From NCBI RefSeq assembly GCF_001692445.1, contig NZ_MAQA01000016.1:1-64000 (forward strand): a stretch of 64,000 nucleotides of DNA. Direction: 5' to 3'. Of this stretch, positions 43,790-52,654 are shown piece after piece. The notes beneath the pieces are model-generated. The model did no database searches, was not told where the DNA came from, and was given only the letters and a program-made list of their open reading frames with translations. Source of the stretch: Oerskovia enterophila. Its GTDB lineage: Bacteria; Actinomycetota; Actinomycetes; Actinomycetales; Cellulomonadaceae. Both the position numbers and the translations under genes were made by a program. The stretch's first letter is position 1, and every line of letters begins with the position of its first letter.

Positions 43790-44899
43790 TCATGTGGTCC
43801 CAGGCCCGACGGCGTCGCGCGGGACCGCAGCGGGCGCACCCGGGTGGGTGGCGTCGTCGGGCGCGGAGAGCGGGACGGCGTCCTCGAGCGGCACCGCCGT
43901 GCCCGTGAAGCGTCGCACCTCGTCCCCGGTGAGCAGCGTGGCGGGGACCGGCAGGCTGCGCAGCGCGCGCGCCAGGCCAGGGTCGTCGAGCCCGAACGGT
44001 GCGGCCTCGTCGAGCGCGTCGGCGGGGTCGTCGCGGGCCACCCGGTCGTCGCCGACGGAGGCCGTGTCGTCGACGGGCCGCACGACGACGAGGACGAGGT
44101 TCCCGTAGCGGCGGCCCTTGAGCTGACCGGGTTCGGCGATCAAGCCGACCTGGTCGTGCGCACGGGCGCCCCCCGAGGCGCGGCCGAGCGCTGCGACGGC
44201 GGTCGCGAGCTCCCTGCGGACCAGCGCGAGCGGCGGACGGTCCGCGCAGTTCGCGAGGTAGACCCCGCCAGGGCGCAGGACGCGCAGCGCCTCGCGGACG
44301 AAGCCGACGGTCGTGACGTGCGCCGGGGTGGTGTCGCCCGCGAACACGTCGCGCACGACGACGTCGACGCTCGCGTCCGGCAGCGTCGCGAGCTCTGCCC
44401 GGGCGTCTCCGGCGCGCAGGCGGAGCCGGGGTGCGCGGGGAAGGGCGAACCACTCGCGGACGCGGGCGACGAGGTCGGCGTCGAGGTCCACCGCGATCTG
44501 GCGCGAGTCCGGTCGCTCGTGCTCGACGTAGCGCGCGAGCGTGCACCCTGCGGCGCCCAGGTGCACGACGCGCAGCGACCCCGCCGGGAGGGCCCCCAGG
44601 ACCGCGGCCATCTGCTGCATGTACTCGAACGTCAGGAGGCCGGGGTCGGCGAGGTCCAGGTGGGAGCTGGGCACGCCGTTGACCATGAGCGTCACTCCCG
44701 TGCTGCCGTCCGGGTCGGGCACCAGCTCGGCCGTCCCGGTCGAGGTCGGGATCTCGCCCGCCGGGAGCTCGTGGACGCTCTCCGCGCCGCGCGGGCGGGT
44801 GCCCCCTCGGGTCCGCCGAGGGGCCGGGGACGGCTCTGTGGGTGCCGAGGTGGATGCTGAGGAGCGACGGGACGTCCGTCGGGAGGACTTGCGAGGCAT
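43790..44899 (-). CDS. Spermidine synthase-like methyltransferase-fold protein
   Basis: 369 residues. A basic, Ser/Thr/Arg-rich N-tail of about 50 residues precedes a Rossmann domain: TLMVNGVPSSHLDLADPGLL, FEYMQQMAAVL, LRVVHLGAAGCTLARYVEHE (cofactor loop), QIAVDLDADLVARVREWF and VVVRDVFAGDTTPAHVTT. The layout matches bacterial SpeE-like proteins without a membrane half; polyamine synthesis is unproven. A C-terminal region of about 100 residues (DDPADALDEAAPFGLDDPGL) has no recognised domain. ATG 44899 has TACGGT exactly 6 nt upstream, suggesting a leaderless mRNA. Divergent from the HEPN-dinB SOS operon. Confidence 0.8.
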   Translation of the reverse strand: MPRKSSRRTSRRSSASTSAPTEPSPAPRRTRGGTRPRGAESVHELPAGEIPTSTGTAELVPDPDGSTGVTLMVNGVPSSHLDLADPGLLTFEYMQQMAAVLGALPAGSLRVVHLGAAGCTLARYVEHERPDSRQIAVDLDADLVARVREWFALPRAPRLRLRAGDARAELATLPDASVDVVVRDVFAGDTTPAHVTTVGFVREALRVLRPGGVYLANCADRPPLALVRRELATAVAALGRASGGARAHDQVGLIAEPGQLKGRRYGNLVLVVVRPVDDTASVGDDRVARDDPADALDEAAPFGLDDPGLARALRSLPVPATLLTGDEVRRFTGTAVPLEDAVPLSAPDDATHPGAPAAVPRDAVGPGTT

Positions 44900-44967
44900 G
44901 GGTCCACCGTAGGGGCATCGCGCCGCCGGGTCGGCGCCGGACGACAGACGACGCCCACCCGGACGGA

Positions 44968-44997
44968 TTGACTTTCCTCGAACAGGTGTTCGATAGT
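44968..44997 (+). promoter_or_regulatory. SOS promoter of the HEPN-dinB operon
   Basis: TTGACT (44968-44973) and GATAGT (44992-44997) are 18 bp apart. The spacer holds a perfect consensus LexA box, TCGAACAGGTGTTCGA (44978-44993), which also overlaps the -10. The leader is only about 13 nt and includes GGAGGT before the HEPN ATG. Confidence 0.93.
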
Positions 44998-45016
44998 TGA
45001 CTTCGGAGGTGTTGAG

Positions 45017-45457
45017 ATGACTACGCAGCACAGGGTCTCGCCGGGTGCGGTCGCCCCTGACGTCGCTCGGCTCCTCGCGCGCGCTGATGCGGAGATCATC
45101 GCAGCGAGCCTCGCAGCGGACCCCGCAGAGCGGTTCGTCCACGCCCACCTCGGCGCGCTGCGCGCTGCCGCGGCGGTCGTCGCGCTGCGCGGCAAGCCCT
45201 CCTCGCGCTCCCGAGCCCGCTCGGTCTGGGACCTCCTGGCCGTCGTCGAGCCCGGTCTCGCGGCATGGTCGGTCTACTTCGCGGGTGGGGCGCGCATCCG
45301 GGCCGCGGTCGACGCCGGGAGGTTCGACGCGGTCGACCCTCGGCGTGCCGAGGAGATCATGGTCTGCGCCGAGGACTTCCGCGACGAGGTCGCGATGATC
45401 ATCGACCCGGACGCCGGGTTCGTCCGGCACCCCACGCTCCGGGTCGTGGCCTCGTGA
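45017..45457 (+). CDS. SAV_6107-family HEPN domain protein
   Basis: 146-residue helical protein of the SAV_6107-type HEPN family, which is often encoded next to a Y-family polymerase in actinobacteria. Recognisable stretches: DVARLLARADAEIIAASLAA, FVHAHLGALRAAAAVVALRG, RSVWDLLAVVEPGLAAWSVY, AEEIMVCAEDFRDEVAMII. An R-x4-H sequence is present (Arg39 to His44), the pattern of HEPN ribonucleases, but it lies in an early helix, so nuclease activity is uncertain. First gene after the perfect SOS box, 34 bp before dinB, so it is induced by DNA damage together with the polymerase. Confidence 0.85.
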   Translation: MTTQHRVSPGAVAPDVARLLARADAEIIAASLAADPAERFVHAHLGALRAAAAVVALRGKPSSRSRARSVWDLLAVVEPGLAAWSVYFAGGARIRAAVDAGRFDAVDPRRAEEIMVCAEDFRDEVAMIIDPDAGFVRHPTLRVVAS

Positions 45458-45491
45458 CGAGCCGGCGCGCTCTCGAGCGGGCGGGCGTCCT

Positions 45492-46751
45492 GTGAGCCGC
45501 GGCCCGCGTTCTGCCCAGGCGCACCGGGACTGGGGGACCGACGAGACCGGGTGCTCCGTCCTGCACGTCGACATGGACGCCTTCTTCGCATCGGTCGAGC
45601 TCCGCCGTCGGCCAGAGCTGGTCGGGCGCCCCGTCGTCGTCGGCGGGTCGGAGCGCAGCGTGGTCCTCGCAGCCACGTACGAGGCGCGTGCCTTCGGCGT
45701 GCACTCGGCCATGCCCATGGCTCTCGCCCGGAGGTTGTGCCCGCAGGCCGTCGTGCTCCCCCCTGACCATCTGGCGTACCAGGAGGCCTCGCGTGCGGTG
45801 ATGGAGATCGTCCACGAGGTCACGGCGCTCGTCGAGCAGATCAGCATCGACGAGGCGTTCCTCGACGTCAGCGGGGCCCGGCGTCGGCTCGGGGCGCCCA
45901 CGGCGATCGCGAGGGATCTTCGGGAGCGCGTGCACGCAGAGGTCGGCATCACGTGCTCGGTGGGGATCGCCACGACCAAGTTCGTCGCGAAGCTCGCCTC
46001 GACGCACGCCAAGCCCGACGGCATGATGCTCGTCCCCGCCGCCGCGACCGTGCCGTTCCTGCGGACCCTTCCGGTCGGCGCGCTGTGGGGCGTGGGGGAA
46101 CGGACCGAGAAGCTGCTCGCCGACTGGGGCATCACGACCGTCGCGCAGCTCGCGGACACCGAGGTCTCGGCCGTGCAGGCGGCCGTGGGCAAGGCTGCGG
46201 GTGCACACCTCCACGACCTCGCGTGGGGCAGGGACCCACGTCCCGTCGAGCCCGGGCGTGCAGAACGGAGCATCGGCGCGGAGACGACCTTCGAGCACGA
46301 CCTGTACGACTCCGCGGTGATCGGCTCGGCGCTGCTGGGGCTCGCCGACCGCTGCGCCGCGCGGCTGCGGCACCAGGGCTTCGTCGCGCGGACCGTCAGC
46401 GTCAAGGTCCGCACGTCCGACTTCCGGACCCTCACGCGCTCGAGGACGCTGCGCGCCCCGACGGACGTCGCGCAGGAGATCCACCAGGTGGCCCGCGAGC
46501 TCGTGGAGTCGGTCGACCGGCGGGGACTCCCGGTGCGGCTCGTCGGGGTGCGGGCGGAGAACCTCGAGCCCCGGAGCACGTCGGTGCTCCAGCCCACGCT
46601 CGACGAGGCGGTCCAGGAGGAAGCGGGGTCGCGCCGTGCTGCCGAGGAGACGCTCGACCGGATCCGTGACCGTTTCGGGGTGAATTCCATCGGTCCGGCG
46701 TCCACCCGTCGACGCTCGACTACCACCAGGGCAGATGTCGATCTATCCTGA
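45492..46751 (+). CDS. dinB: DNA polymerase IV (Y family)
   Basis: Error-prone translesion polymerase. 419 residues. Metal ligands in HVDMDAFFASVE (Asp27) and ISIDEAFLDVSG (Asp120, Glu121); steric-gate region FFASVE; SVGIATTKFVAKLASTHAKP; helix-hairpin-helix LPVGALWGVGERTEKLLADW; and the little-finger domain RSIGAETTFEHDLYD. No obvious QxxLF clamp motif is seen near the C-terminus. GTG 45492 is the only start close to the HEPN stop. All catalytic residues are present, so this is an active DinB rather than an ImuB-type inactive paralogue. Confidence 0.95.
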   Translation: MSRGPRSAQAHRDWGTDETGCSVLHVDMDAFFASVELRRRPELVGRPVVVGGSERSVVLAATYEARAFGVHSAMPMALARRLCPQAVVLPPDHLAYQEASRAVMEIVHEVTALVEQISIDEAFLDVSGARRRLGAPTAIARDLRERVHAEVGITCSVGIATTKFVAKLASTHAKPDGMMLVPAAATVPFLRTLPVGALWGVGERTEKLLADWGITTVAQLADTEVSAVQAAVGKAAGAHLHDLAWGRDPRPVEPGRAERSIGAETTFEHDLYDSAVIGSALLGLADRCAARLRHQGFVARTVSVKVRTSDFRTLTRSRTLRAPTDVAQEIHQVARELVESVDRRGLPVRLVGVRAENLEPRSTSVLQPTLDEAVQEEAGSRRAAEETLDRIRDRFGVNSIGPASTRRRSTTTRADVDLS

Positions 46752-46789
46752 GAGGGACACACTTCAACTGCCGACACCCGGGGGTGCCC

Positions 46790-47194
46790 ATGCCTCTGTC
46801 TGAGTACGAGCAGCGCGTACTGGAACAGATGGAAAGAGCGCTGACCTCGGATGATCCGCGGTTGGCGACAACGCTTCAGTCCACGCCCCGCAAGTCCGGC
46901 CTGCGCTACGTCGCGGCCGGGATCGGCGTGGTCGGCGGACTCCTTCTCCTGGTCGTGGGTGCGGCGACAGCCAATCCCTGGCTCGGTGTCGCGGGGTTCG
47001 TCGTGATGTTCGCGGGCGTGGCCTTCGCCTTCTCGGCACCGCGCAAGCGCGCGAGCGGCCCGGTGGGCGTCGTCGACGGAGACGGGAAGGTCACACCGCC
47101 CCGCGGAGCGACCAAGACCTCACCTCCCAGTCAGGGCTTCCTCACCCGACTGGAAGAGCGCTGGGACCGTCGACGTGAGCAGGGCGGTCGCTGA
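46790..47194 (+). CDS. DUF3040 family membrane protein
   Basis: 134 residues. MPLSEYEQRVLEQMERALTS is the hallmark of DUF3040; DDPRLATTL follows, then two transmembrane helices (about 38-58 and 62-80) and a basic cytoplasmic tail. Function unknown; in actinobacteria it usually lies between dinB and the moxR/transglutaminase operon near the dcw cluster, as here. ATG 46790 matches the family start. Its last 53 bp overlap the end of the convergent transglutaminase gene. Confidence 0.88.
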   Translation: MPLSEYEQRVLEQMERALTSDDPRLATTLQSTPRKSGLRYVAAGIGVVGGLLLLVVGAATANPWLGVAGFVVMFAGVAFAFSAPRKRASGPVGVVDGDGKVTPPRGATKTSPPSQGFLTRLEERWDRRREQGGR

Positions 47195-49472
47195 GTCCCT
47201 CGCGGACACCGGAGACCACCTGCTCGAGCAGCGAGGCGAGTGTCTCCGGAGCGGGGGGCTGCCAGGTCCGGGCGTAGCGCTGGGCCTCGACGGCTGACGT
47301 GAGCGTGACCAGGGCGTCGGTCGTCGCGACGGGGAGCTGCCTTCCCGTGCGGGCGACCACCTGAGCGACCACGAGCGCCGGTACGTTGCGCAGCGTCGCC
47401 GAGGAAGACCAGCGGATGTCCAGGTCTGCGAGCTGTTCGGTGAGCTCCGCCCAGGTGCTCTCGACGTCCGGTGTGGGGTCGGGGGCGGTACGACGGCGCG
47501 CGATCAGCCACGCGAGCCCTGACAGCACCAGGAGCACGACCAGCACGCTCCCGCCGATGATCCAGGTCCGCTGCCCGCCGTCCTGCGCAGTACCGGTCCC
47601 ACCGCTGACGTCGGGAACGGGCCCGGTCGTCGGCGCCGTGGTGCTGAGCGCGTTCGGGGTCGCGGCGTTCGTCGGGACATCGCCGGGGTCCGCCGGTGCC
47701 GGCGCGTTGTTGGAGGCGAGGAGAGGGTCGGCCCACGAGGGGACCGGACCTGCCTGGACGGCCGGTGTCGGCTCGAAGCGCACCCATCCCTGACCAGGGA
47801 AGTAGAGCTCGGGCCATGCGTGCGAGTCCTTGCCGGTGACCTCGAAGAGGTTGTCGGTCGTCCGCTCGCCGGGCAGGAAGCCGACGGCCATGCGCGCGGG
47901 GATCCCGATGGATCGGGCCATCATCGTCATCGAGGTCGCGAACTGCACGCAATAGCCCTGACGGTCCTGCAGGAAGTTCCACACCGTGTCGTCGGTCTGA
48001 CCGTCCGGGACCTCTGTCGAGTAGGTGAACCGGCTCCCGTCACGGAAGTAGGACTGCAGCGCGACGGCCGCGTCGTAGCGGTTGCTCGTGTCCGCGGTGA
48101 TCTCGGTGGCGAGGGCGCGGATGTCCTCCTGGTGAGAGGAGGCCGGGACCTCGAGCAGGTTCGGGTCGTCGAGGTCACCACCTTCGCTGGTGCGCAGCGC
48201 CTGGGCGGTCAGGTCGCGCGGGTGGACGACGAAGGAGTACTCCATCCCCGGCTCGGTCGCCTCGTTGCCCGTCACCTCGTCGCGGGCGTCGTCGTAGAAC
48301 CACTCGCCCGGGGCGGTGATCGTTCGAGGTTCGGTCGGCAGGACGAGCCGTTCGTCGCGCAGGGTCCGGAGCGTGACGTCGACCTGGCGGGGCTCACCGA
48401 CGCCGCCGATCCCCGCGTCGTCGGGCCACAGGATGTTCGACTCCTCGACCTGGGGACCCTGGCGGGTGTCACCACGTCGCCAGTTGCGCCCGTCGAACCC
48501 GGTCAGGGTGAACATCCGCAGGGGACCGACGTCCGTGCTGCTGGTGTCGTTGGCCCGGTCCTCGGGGAACTCGTAGGTGAGGGCGACCTCTTCCGAGCGG
48601 GCCTTGAGGTTGCTCTCCATGTCGAGGTCGCTGGCCAGACGCACGGTGGGGCCCGCGCTCGTGAAGAAGGCGGTCCACGGTGACCGGACGATCTGGGGGA
48701 GCGCGCCCGCAGCGGATCCCGCGACGAGGGCGACGAGGGCGATCGCGAGCGTTGCGGCGAGCGTGGTGCTCGCGCGCAGCGCGCGGGTGGCGCGGTCGGG
48801 GGGACGGACGCTCGAGGCGGAGGTCGTGGTCCGGCGGACGGCCCGATGCGGGTTGTCGACGGCGACGAGCAGGAGCAGGGCCGTGACCGTGACGACGAAG
48901 ACGACGGGCGGGACCGAGCCCTCGATGACCAGCGGAGGGATCCACAGGGCCAGCAGGGGCAGGCCGGCGGCGGCGGGCAGCCGCAGACCACCCGCTATCA
49001 GGTCGGTCAGGAGGAAGACGAGCGCGGCACCGCCGACCGCGATGAGGACGAGGGGGAACGACGGTTCGATCGGTGAGGTCTCGGTGGCGATGAGCTGTCG
49101 ACCGGCCGCGAACCGAGCGAGCACCCTGTCGAGGCTCGCGCTGCTGATCGCCAGGTCGATCCCTCGGGACGTGACCCCTCCGAAGAGGGCCAGCAGGCCC
49201 CAGACGCCGACGAGCAGGCCTGCGAGAGTGGGGACGAGCGAGCGTGCGCGTGCCACCGACGCGGAGGGCCGCGTCTCGAGGAGAGCGCGGGTCGCCCACG
49301 TGACCAGTCCGAGGACCAGCAGGAAGGAGCTACCGGTGCGGGTCCACGGCCCGGGCCCGATCAGCACTGTCAGGGCGTGGAAGGACGCGACGGTCGCGAC
49401 CAGGACCAGGACGGTGGTGGCCGTGGTCCGCGACAGGTCGGCGCGCCGGGTGCTGACGGTCGGGGTGGTCAC
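47142..49472 (-). CDS. TgpA-like membrane transglutaminase
   Basis: 776 residues. About six N-terminal transmembrane helices (residues 15-240) form the DUF3488/TgpA membrane part. A large extracytoplasmic region follows, with the transglutaminase-like core: catalytic Cys in QGYCVQFATSMTMMARSIGI, PARMAVGFLPGE, His in GKDSHAWPELYFPG and RFEPTP. A Pro/Ala linker leads to a last TM ([20 protein letters not shown]) and a cytoplasmic DUF4129-like tail (AELTEQLADLDI). GTG 49472 overlaps the DUF58 stop (GTGA). The stop at 47142 lies inside the convergent DUF3040 gene. Third gene of moxR-DUF58-tgpA. Confidence 0.92.
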   Translation of the reverse strand: MTTPTVSTRRADLSRTTATTVLVLVATVASFHALTVLIGPGPWTRTGSSFLLVLGLVTWATRALLETRPSASVARARSLVPTLAGLLVGVWGLLALFGGVTSRGIDLAISSASLDRVLARFAAGRQLIATETSPIEPSFPLVLIAVGGAALVFLLTDLIAGGLRLPAAAGLPLLALWIPPLVIEGSVPPVVFVVTVTALLLLVAVDNPHRAVRRTTTSASSVRPPDRATRALRASTTLAATLAIALVALVAGSAAGALPQIVRSPWTAFFTSAGPTVRLASDLDMESNLKARSEEVALTYEFPEDRANDTSSTDVGPLRMFTLTGFDGRNWRRGDTRQGPQVEESNILWPDDAGIGGVGEPRQVDVTLRTLRDERLVLPTEPRTITAPGEWFYDDARDEVTGNEATEPGMEYSFVVHPRDLTAQALRTSEGGDLDDPNLLEVPASSHQEDIRALATEITADTSNRYDAAVALQSYFRDGSRFTYSTEVPDGQTDDTVWNFLQDRQGYCVQFATSMTMMARSIGIPARMAVGFLPGERTTDNLFEVTGKDSHAWPELYFPGQGWVRFEPTPAVQAGPVPSWADPLLASNNAPAPADPGDVPTNAATPNALSTTAPTTGPVPDVSGGTGTAQDGGQRTWIIGGSVLVVLLVLSGLAWLIARRRTAPDPTPDVESTWAELTEQLADLDIRWSSSATLRNVPALVVAQVVARTGRQLPVATTDALVTLTSAVEAQRYARTWQPPAPETLASLLEQVVSGVREGLSDRPAHVDGPSALPVG

Positions 49473-50788
49473 CGGTGCTCCTCCATGAGCCTGTCCCAGG
49501 CCTGGTCGATCGATGTGAGCTGCGGGTCGACGTGCACGGCGTGCCAGCCCGTCGCGCGCAGCGCGGCCAGGGACTCGTCGAGCTCTGGCGAGGCGGCGGG
49601 CCCGACGACGAACGCCCAGTGGTTGCCGTCGCCCGCCATCGCGGCGACCGCCTGCCGGGCGAGCGCCCCCAGGGGCGCAAGGATCGCGACCGTCAGCTCC
49701 GCGGGTCGTCTGGTGCTGCGCAGCGCGTCGGCGGTCGCGGTGAGCCCGGCCTCGGCGTCGCGCCGGCTCGTGTGGCCCTGGAGGTCGACCGTCTGGTCGA
49801 GGAGCTGGGACGTCCCCTCGGAGCGGCGCCCGGGCGAGTAGGGGATCGCCTCGACCGCGGGAGCGCCCGTCGAGGCGACGAGGCGGACGGGGTGACCGGC
49901 GGCCAGCAACGAGATCCCGACGGACGCGGCGGCCTCGACGGCCCACTCCCCGTCCTCGGCCGCCGACGTGGAGCGCGCAGTCCCCGGCGGGGGAAGGGTC
50001 GAGCGGTCGAGGAGGACGGTCACGGGCGGCATCCCGGCGCTCTCGTCGGTGCGCACCATGAGCTGTCCGCGGCGGGCGGCGGTCGCCCAGTGCACCCGGC
50101 GGGGGTCGTCACCGGCGACGTAGTCGCGCAGCACGCTGTCGTCGCTCGACGACGTCCGCGCGCCGTGGGCCGATCGCGCGAACTCACCGAAGGCGCGCGC
50201 ACCGCGCACCGCGAGCTCGGTCGTGCGGGGCCACACGGTGACGGTGCTCGGAGCGCCCAGGGGCTGGGCCGCCCGCACGAGGCCGAACACGTCGACACGG
50301 CTCGTCAGCACGGGGCCGAGAGCCCAGCGCCCGCGGTGCTGGGGGCGCAGGCGGTAGCGCACCGCGATCCGGTCCGGATGCGTCACGACCTGTGCGCGCA
50401 GTGCGTCCTGCTCGCAGAGCTCCCCGGCGGCCTGCTCGCTGATCTGCAGGCGGGCGAGCCGCCCGAGCGCGGTCGCGGTCGGCTGGACGGGGGCGACGAC
50501 GAGCCGGGTGGTGACCTGGTTCCCGCGGACCGCCGGGTCGGGCTCGACCTTGCGGCCGACCTGGAGGGCACCGCGGCCGCGGTCGATGCGACGCACGGCC
50601 ATCCACACCCAGGACGAGAGGACCGCGAGGGCCCCGGCGGCCCCGAGCCCCACGACGTCGCGCAACCCCAGGGCCGATCCGACGGCGATCAGCACGACGC
50701 TCGCGCCGAGGACGGCGTTGCCCCGGACGGTGGGCCGGACCCGGGCGAGGCCTCGCAGGCGCCGTGGGGACGTGCGCGCGCCCGGCAT
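49469..50788 (-). CDS. DUF58 domain protein
   Basis: 439 residues. Two adjacent N-terminal TM helices (about 25-63), a beta-rich middle, then the DUF58 signature RDYVAGDDPRRVHWATAARR (residues about 215-235) and a vWA-like C-terminal half beginning RTDESAGMPPVTVLLDRS, where the DxSxS-like metal site is partial. DUF58 proteins pair with MoxR ATPases and transglutaminases in a presumed envelope-protein maturation system. ATG 50788 lies 1 bp after the moxR stop. Confidence 0.88.
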   Translation of the reverse strand: MPGARTSPRRLRGLARVRPTVRGNAVLGASVVLIAVGSALGLRDVVGLGAAGALAVLSSWVWMAVRRIDRGRGALQVGRKVEPDPAVRGNQVTTRLVVAPVQPTATALGRLARLQISEQAAGELCEQDALRAQVVTHPDRIAVRYRLRPQHRGRWALGPVLTSRVDVFGLVRAAQPLGAPSTVTVWPRTTELAVRGARAFGEFARSAHGARTSSSDDSVLRDYVAGDDPRRVHWATAARRGQLMVRTDESAGMPPVTVLLDRSTLPPPGTARSTSAAEDGEWAVEAAASVGISLLAAGHPVRLVASTGAPAVEAIPYSPGRRSEGTSQLLDQTVDLQGHTSRRDAEAGLTATADALRSTRRPAELTVAILAPLGALARQAVAAMAGDGNHWAFVVGPAASPELDESLAALRATGWHAVHVDPQLTSIDQAWDRLMEEHR

Positions 50789-50789
50789 G

Positions 50790-51794
50790 TCAGCGGCTGT
50801 CCGTGGACGTGTAGGCGGGGATCGGCGTCCGCTCGACGATCGACGCCACGACGTGGGCGGCGGTGTGGCCGGCCAGGCGGGACTCGGTGGACAGGATCAG
50901 CCGGTGCGCGAGCACGGGCTGGGCGAGCAGCTGGACGTCGTCCGGCAGGACGTGGTCACGGCCCGCCATGGCTGCGACCGCCTTGGCAGCGCGGAGCAGC
51001 TGGAGCGACGTGCGGGGCGAGGCGCCGAGCTTGAGCCCGGGGTGCTCGCGCGTCTGGGTGACCAGGGCGAGCACGTACCTCTTGACGGCGGGCGACGCGT
51101 AGACCGAGCGGGCGACCTGCGCGAAACGCAGGATCGTCGGTCCGTCCACGACGGGGTCGATGTGCTCGAGCGGGGTGTCCGACTCCTGGCGGTCGAGCAT
51201 CTCGAGCTCGGCCTCGACGTCCGGGTAGCCGACCGTGAGGCGCGCCATGAAGCGGTCTCGCTGCGCCTCGGGCAGGGGATAGGTCCCCTCCATCTCGACC
51301 GGGTTCTGCGTCGCGACGACGAGGAAGGGGCGGGGGAGGGGGTGGGTCGTGCCGTCGACCGTCGTCTGCCCCTCCTCCATGCACTCCAGGAGGGCCGACT
51401 GCGTCTTGGGCGACGCACGGTTGATCTCGTCGCCGATCACGATGTTGGAGAAGACGGGTCCGGGGCGGAACTCGAAGTCGTGCGTCTGCGTCCGGTAGAT
51501 GTTGACGCCCGTGAGGTCGCTCGGGAGCAGGTCGGGCGTGAACTGGATGCGTCCGACGTGGCAGTCGATGGTGCGTGCGAGCGCCTTGGCGAGCGTCGTC
51601 TTGCCGACTCCGGGCACGTCCTCGAGCAGGAGGTGGCCCTCCGCGAGGAGCACCGCGACCGTGAGGTGGACGAGCTCCGGTCGTCCGGAGATCACCGACT
51701 CGATCCGGGAGCGGATCCGACCGGTCGCCTCGACGAGCTCGCCGAGAGGATCGAGGCCGTCACGGGACGGGGGAGAGGTGTAGTCGGTGAGCAC
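50790..51794 (-). CDS. MoxR-type AAA+ ATPase
   Basis: 334-residue AAA+ chaperone-like ATPase. Walker A EDVPGVGKT (to about 66), FTPDLLPSDLTGVNIY, Walker B in GDEINRASPKTQSALLECME, sensor 1 VVATQNPVEMEGTYPLPEAQ and the C-terminal helical lid (GASPRTSLQLLRAAKAVAAM). MoxR proteins act on vWA-domain partners; here the DUF58 protein directly downstream. GTG 51794 has ACGGAGG 6 nt upstream. Divergent from mraZ. Confidence 0.94.
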   Translation of the reverse strand: MLTDYTSPPSRDGLDPLGELVEATGRIRSRIESVISGRPELVHLTVAVLLAEGHLLLEDVPGVGKTTLAKALARTIDCHVGRIQFTPDLLPSDLTGVNIYRTQTHDFEFRPGPVFSNIVIGDEINRASPKTQSALLECMEEGQTTVDGTTHPLPRPFLVVATQNPVEMEGTYPLPEAQRDRFMARLTVGYPDVEAELEMLDRQESDTPLEHIDPVVDGPTILRFAQVARSVYASPAVKRYVLALVTQTREHPGLKLGASPRTSLQLLRAAKAVAAMAGRDHVLPDDVQLLAQPVLAHRLILSTESRLAGHTAAHVVASIVERTPIPAYTSTDSR

Positions 51795-52044
51795 GAGAAA
51801 CCTCCGTTGGCCACGCTCGGTGTGCGGACTCGCAAGCCTAGTTGACCATTGTCCCCACTCTCCTCCCCGTCCGGATCGCGAAATGCTCGAGGACGCCTCG
51901 AGCGGGGCGGACGAGCCGGGCGAACGTGAGGAAACGACGCGGGTGCCGTTGGTGCCGGGGCCAGGCGCCCCACTGTGTCCTCCACTGTCTGACCTGCGGA
52001 GATTGTGCGAAGAGGGGTGAAGTGGCGGTGATATCCCGGGCTTC
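51795..52044. promoter_or_regulatory. Divergent moxR / dcw promoter region
   Basis: About 250 bp without a gene. On the minus strand TAGGCT (51840-51835) is a fair -10 for moxR. On the plus strand nothing can be assigned firmly before the MraZ boxes. Confidence 0.4.
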
Positions 52045-52080
52045 GTGGAGGCATGTGGAGTACTGTGGAGGAAGTGGGAG
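52045..52080 (+). promoter_or_regulatory. Four MraZ boxes, 10-bp period
   Basis: GTGGAG at 52045, 52055 and 52065 and TGGGAG at 52075 follow one another with a strict 10-bp period, ending 21 bp before the mraZ ATG. MraZ is known to bind short direct repeats spaced one helical turn apart upstream of its own gene, so these are its probable operators and imply autoregulation of the dcw cluster. Confidence 0.85.
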
Positions 52081-52101
52081 CAGGAGGGGAGGGCACGGCG
52101 G

Positions 52102-52566
52102 ATGAGCGAGCTGTTCAGCGGTTCCCCGAGCCTGCTTCTCGGCACCTACACACCCCGGCTGGACGACAAGGGGCGCCTCATCCTCCCCGCGAAGTTCCGC
52201 AGCCAGCTCGCGCCCGGGCTGGTGATGACCAGGGGGCAGGAGCACTGCCTCTTCCTCCTGCCCATGGACGAGTTCCGACGCATGTACGACCAGATCCGTC
52301 AGGCCCCCGTCACGAGCAAGCAGGCGCGGGACTATCTCCGGGTCTTCCTCTCGGGGGCGAGCGACGAGATCCCGGACAAGCAGGGACGGATCTCCATCCC
52401 GGCCCCTCTGCGGGCGTACGCAGGACTCGACCGGGACGTCGCCGTGATCGGCGCCGGCACCCGCGTGGAGATCTGGGACGCCACGGCGTGGTCGACCTAC
52501 CTCGCCGAGCAGGAGGCCGGGTACGCCACCACGGCGGAGGAGGTGCTTCCCGCCCTCCGCTTCTGA
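52102..52566 (+). CDS. mraZ: Transcriptional regulator MraZ
   Basis: First gene of the division and cell-wall cluster; an AbrB-like (SpoVT-type) DNA-binding ring protein. 154 residues, slightly longer than the usual 143. Two MraZ repeats are visible: [22 protein letters not shown] in the first and [20 protein letters not shown] in the second. ATG 52102 has GGAGGGGAGGG upstream and matches the family start (an upstream in-frame ATG at 52045 would run through the operator boxes). Followed after 257 bp by rsmH. Confidence 0.96.
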   Translation: MSELFSGSPSLLLGTYTPRLDDKGRLILPAKFRSQLAPGLVMTRGQEHCLFLLPMDEFRRMYDQIRQAPVTSKQARDYLRVFLSGASDEIPDKQGRISIPAPLRAYAGLDRDVAVIGAGTRVEIWDATAWSTYLAEQEAGYATTAEEVLPALRF

Positions 52567-52654
52567 CGGACCGCACGACCAGCACGAGCTGTGTACCGCA
52601 CGACGACATCAAGAGCTGGACGACGAGGACCTGACGCTCCCGCAGGACGAGGCC

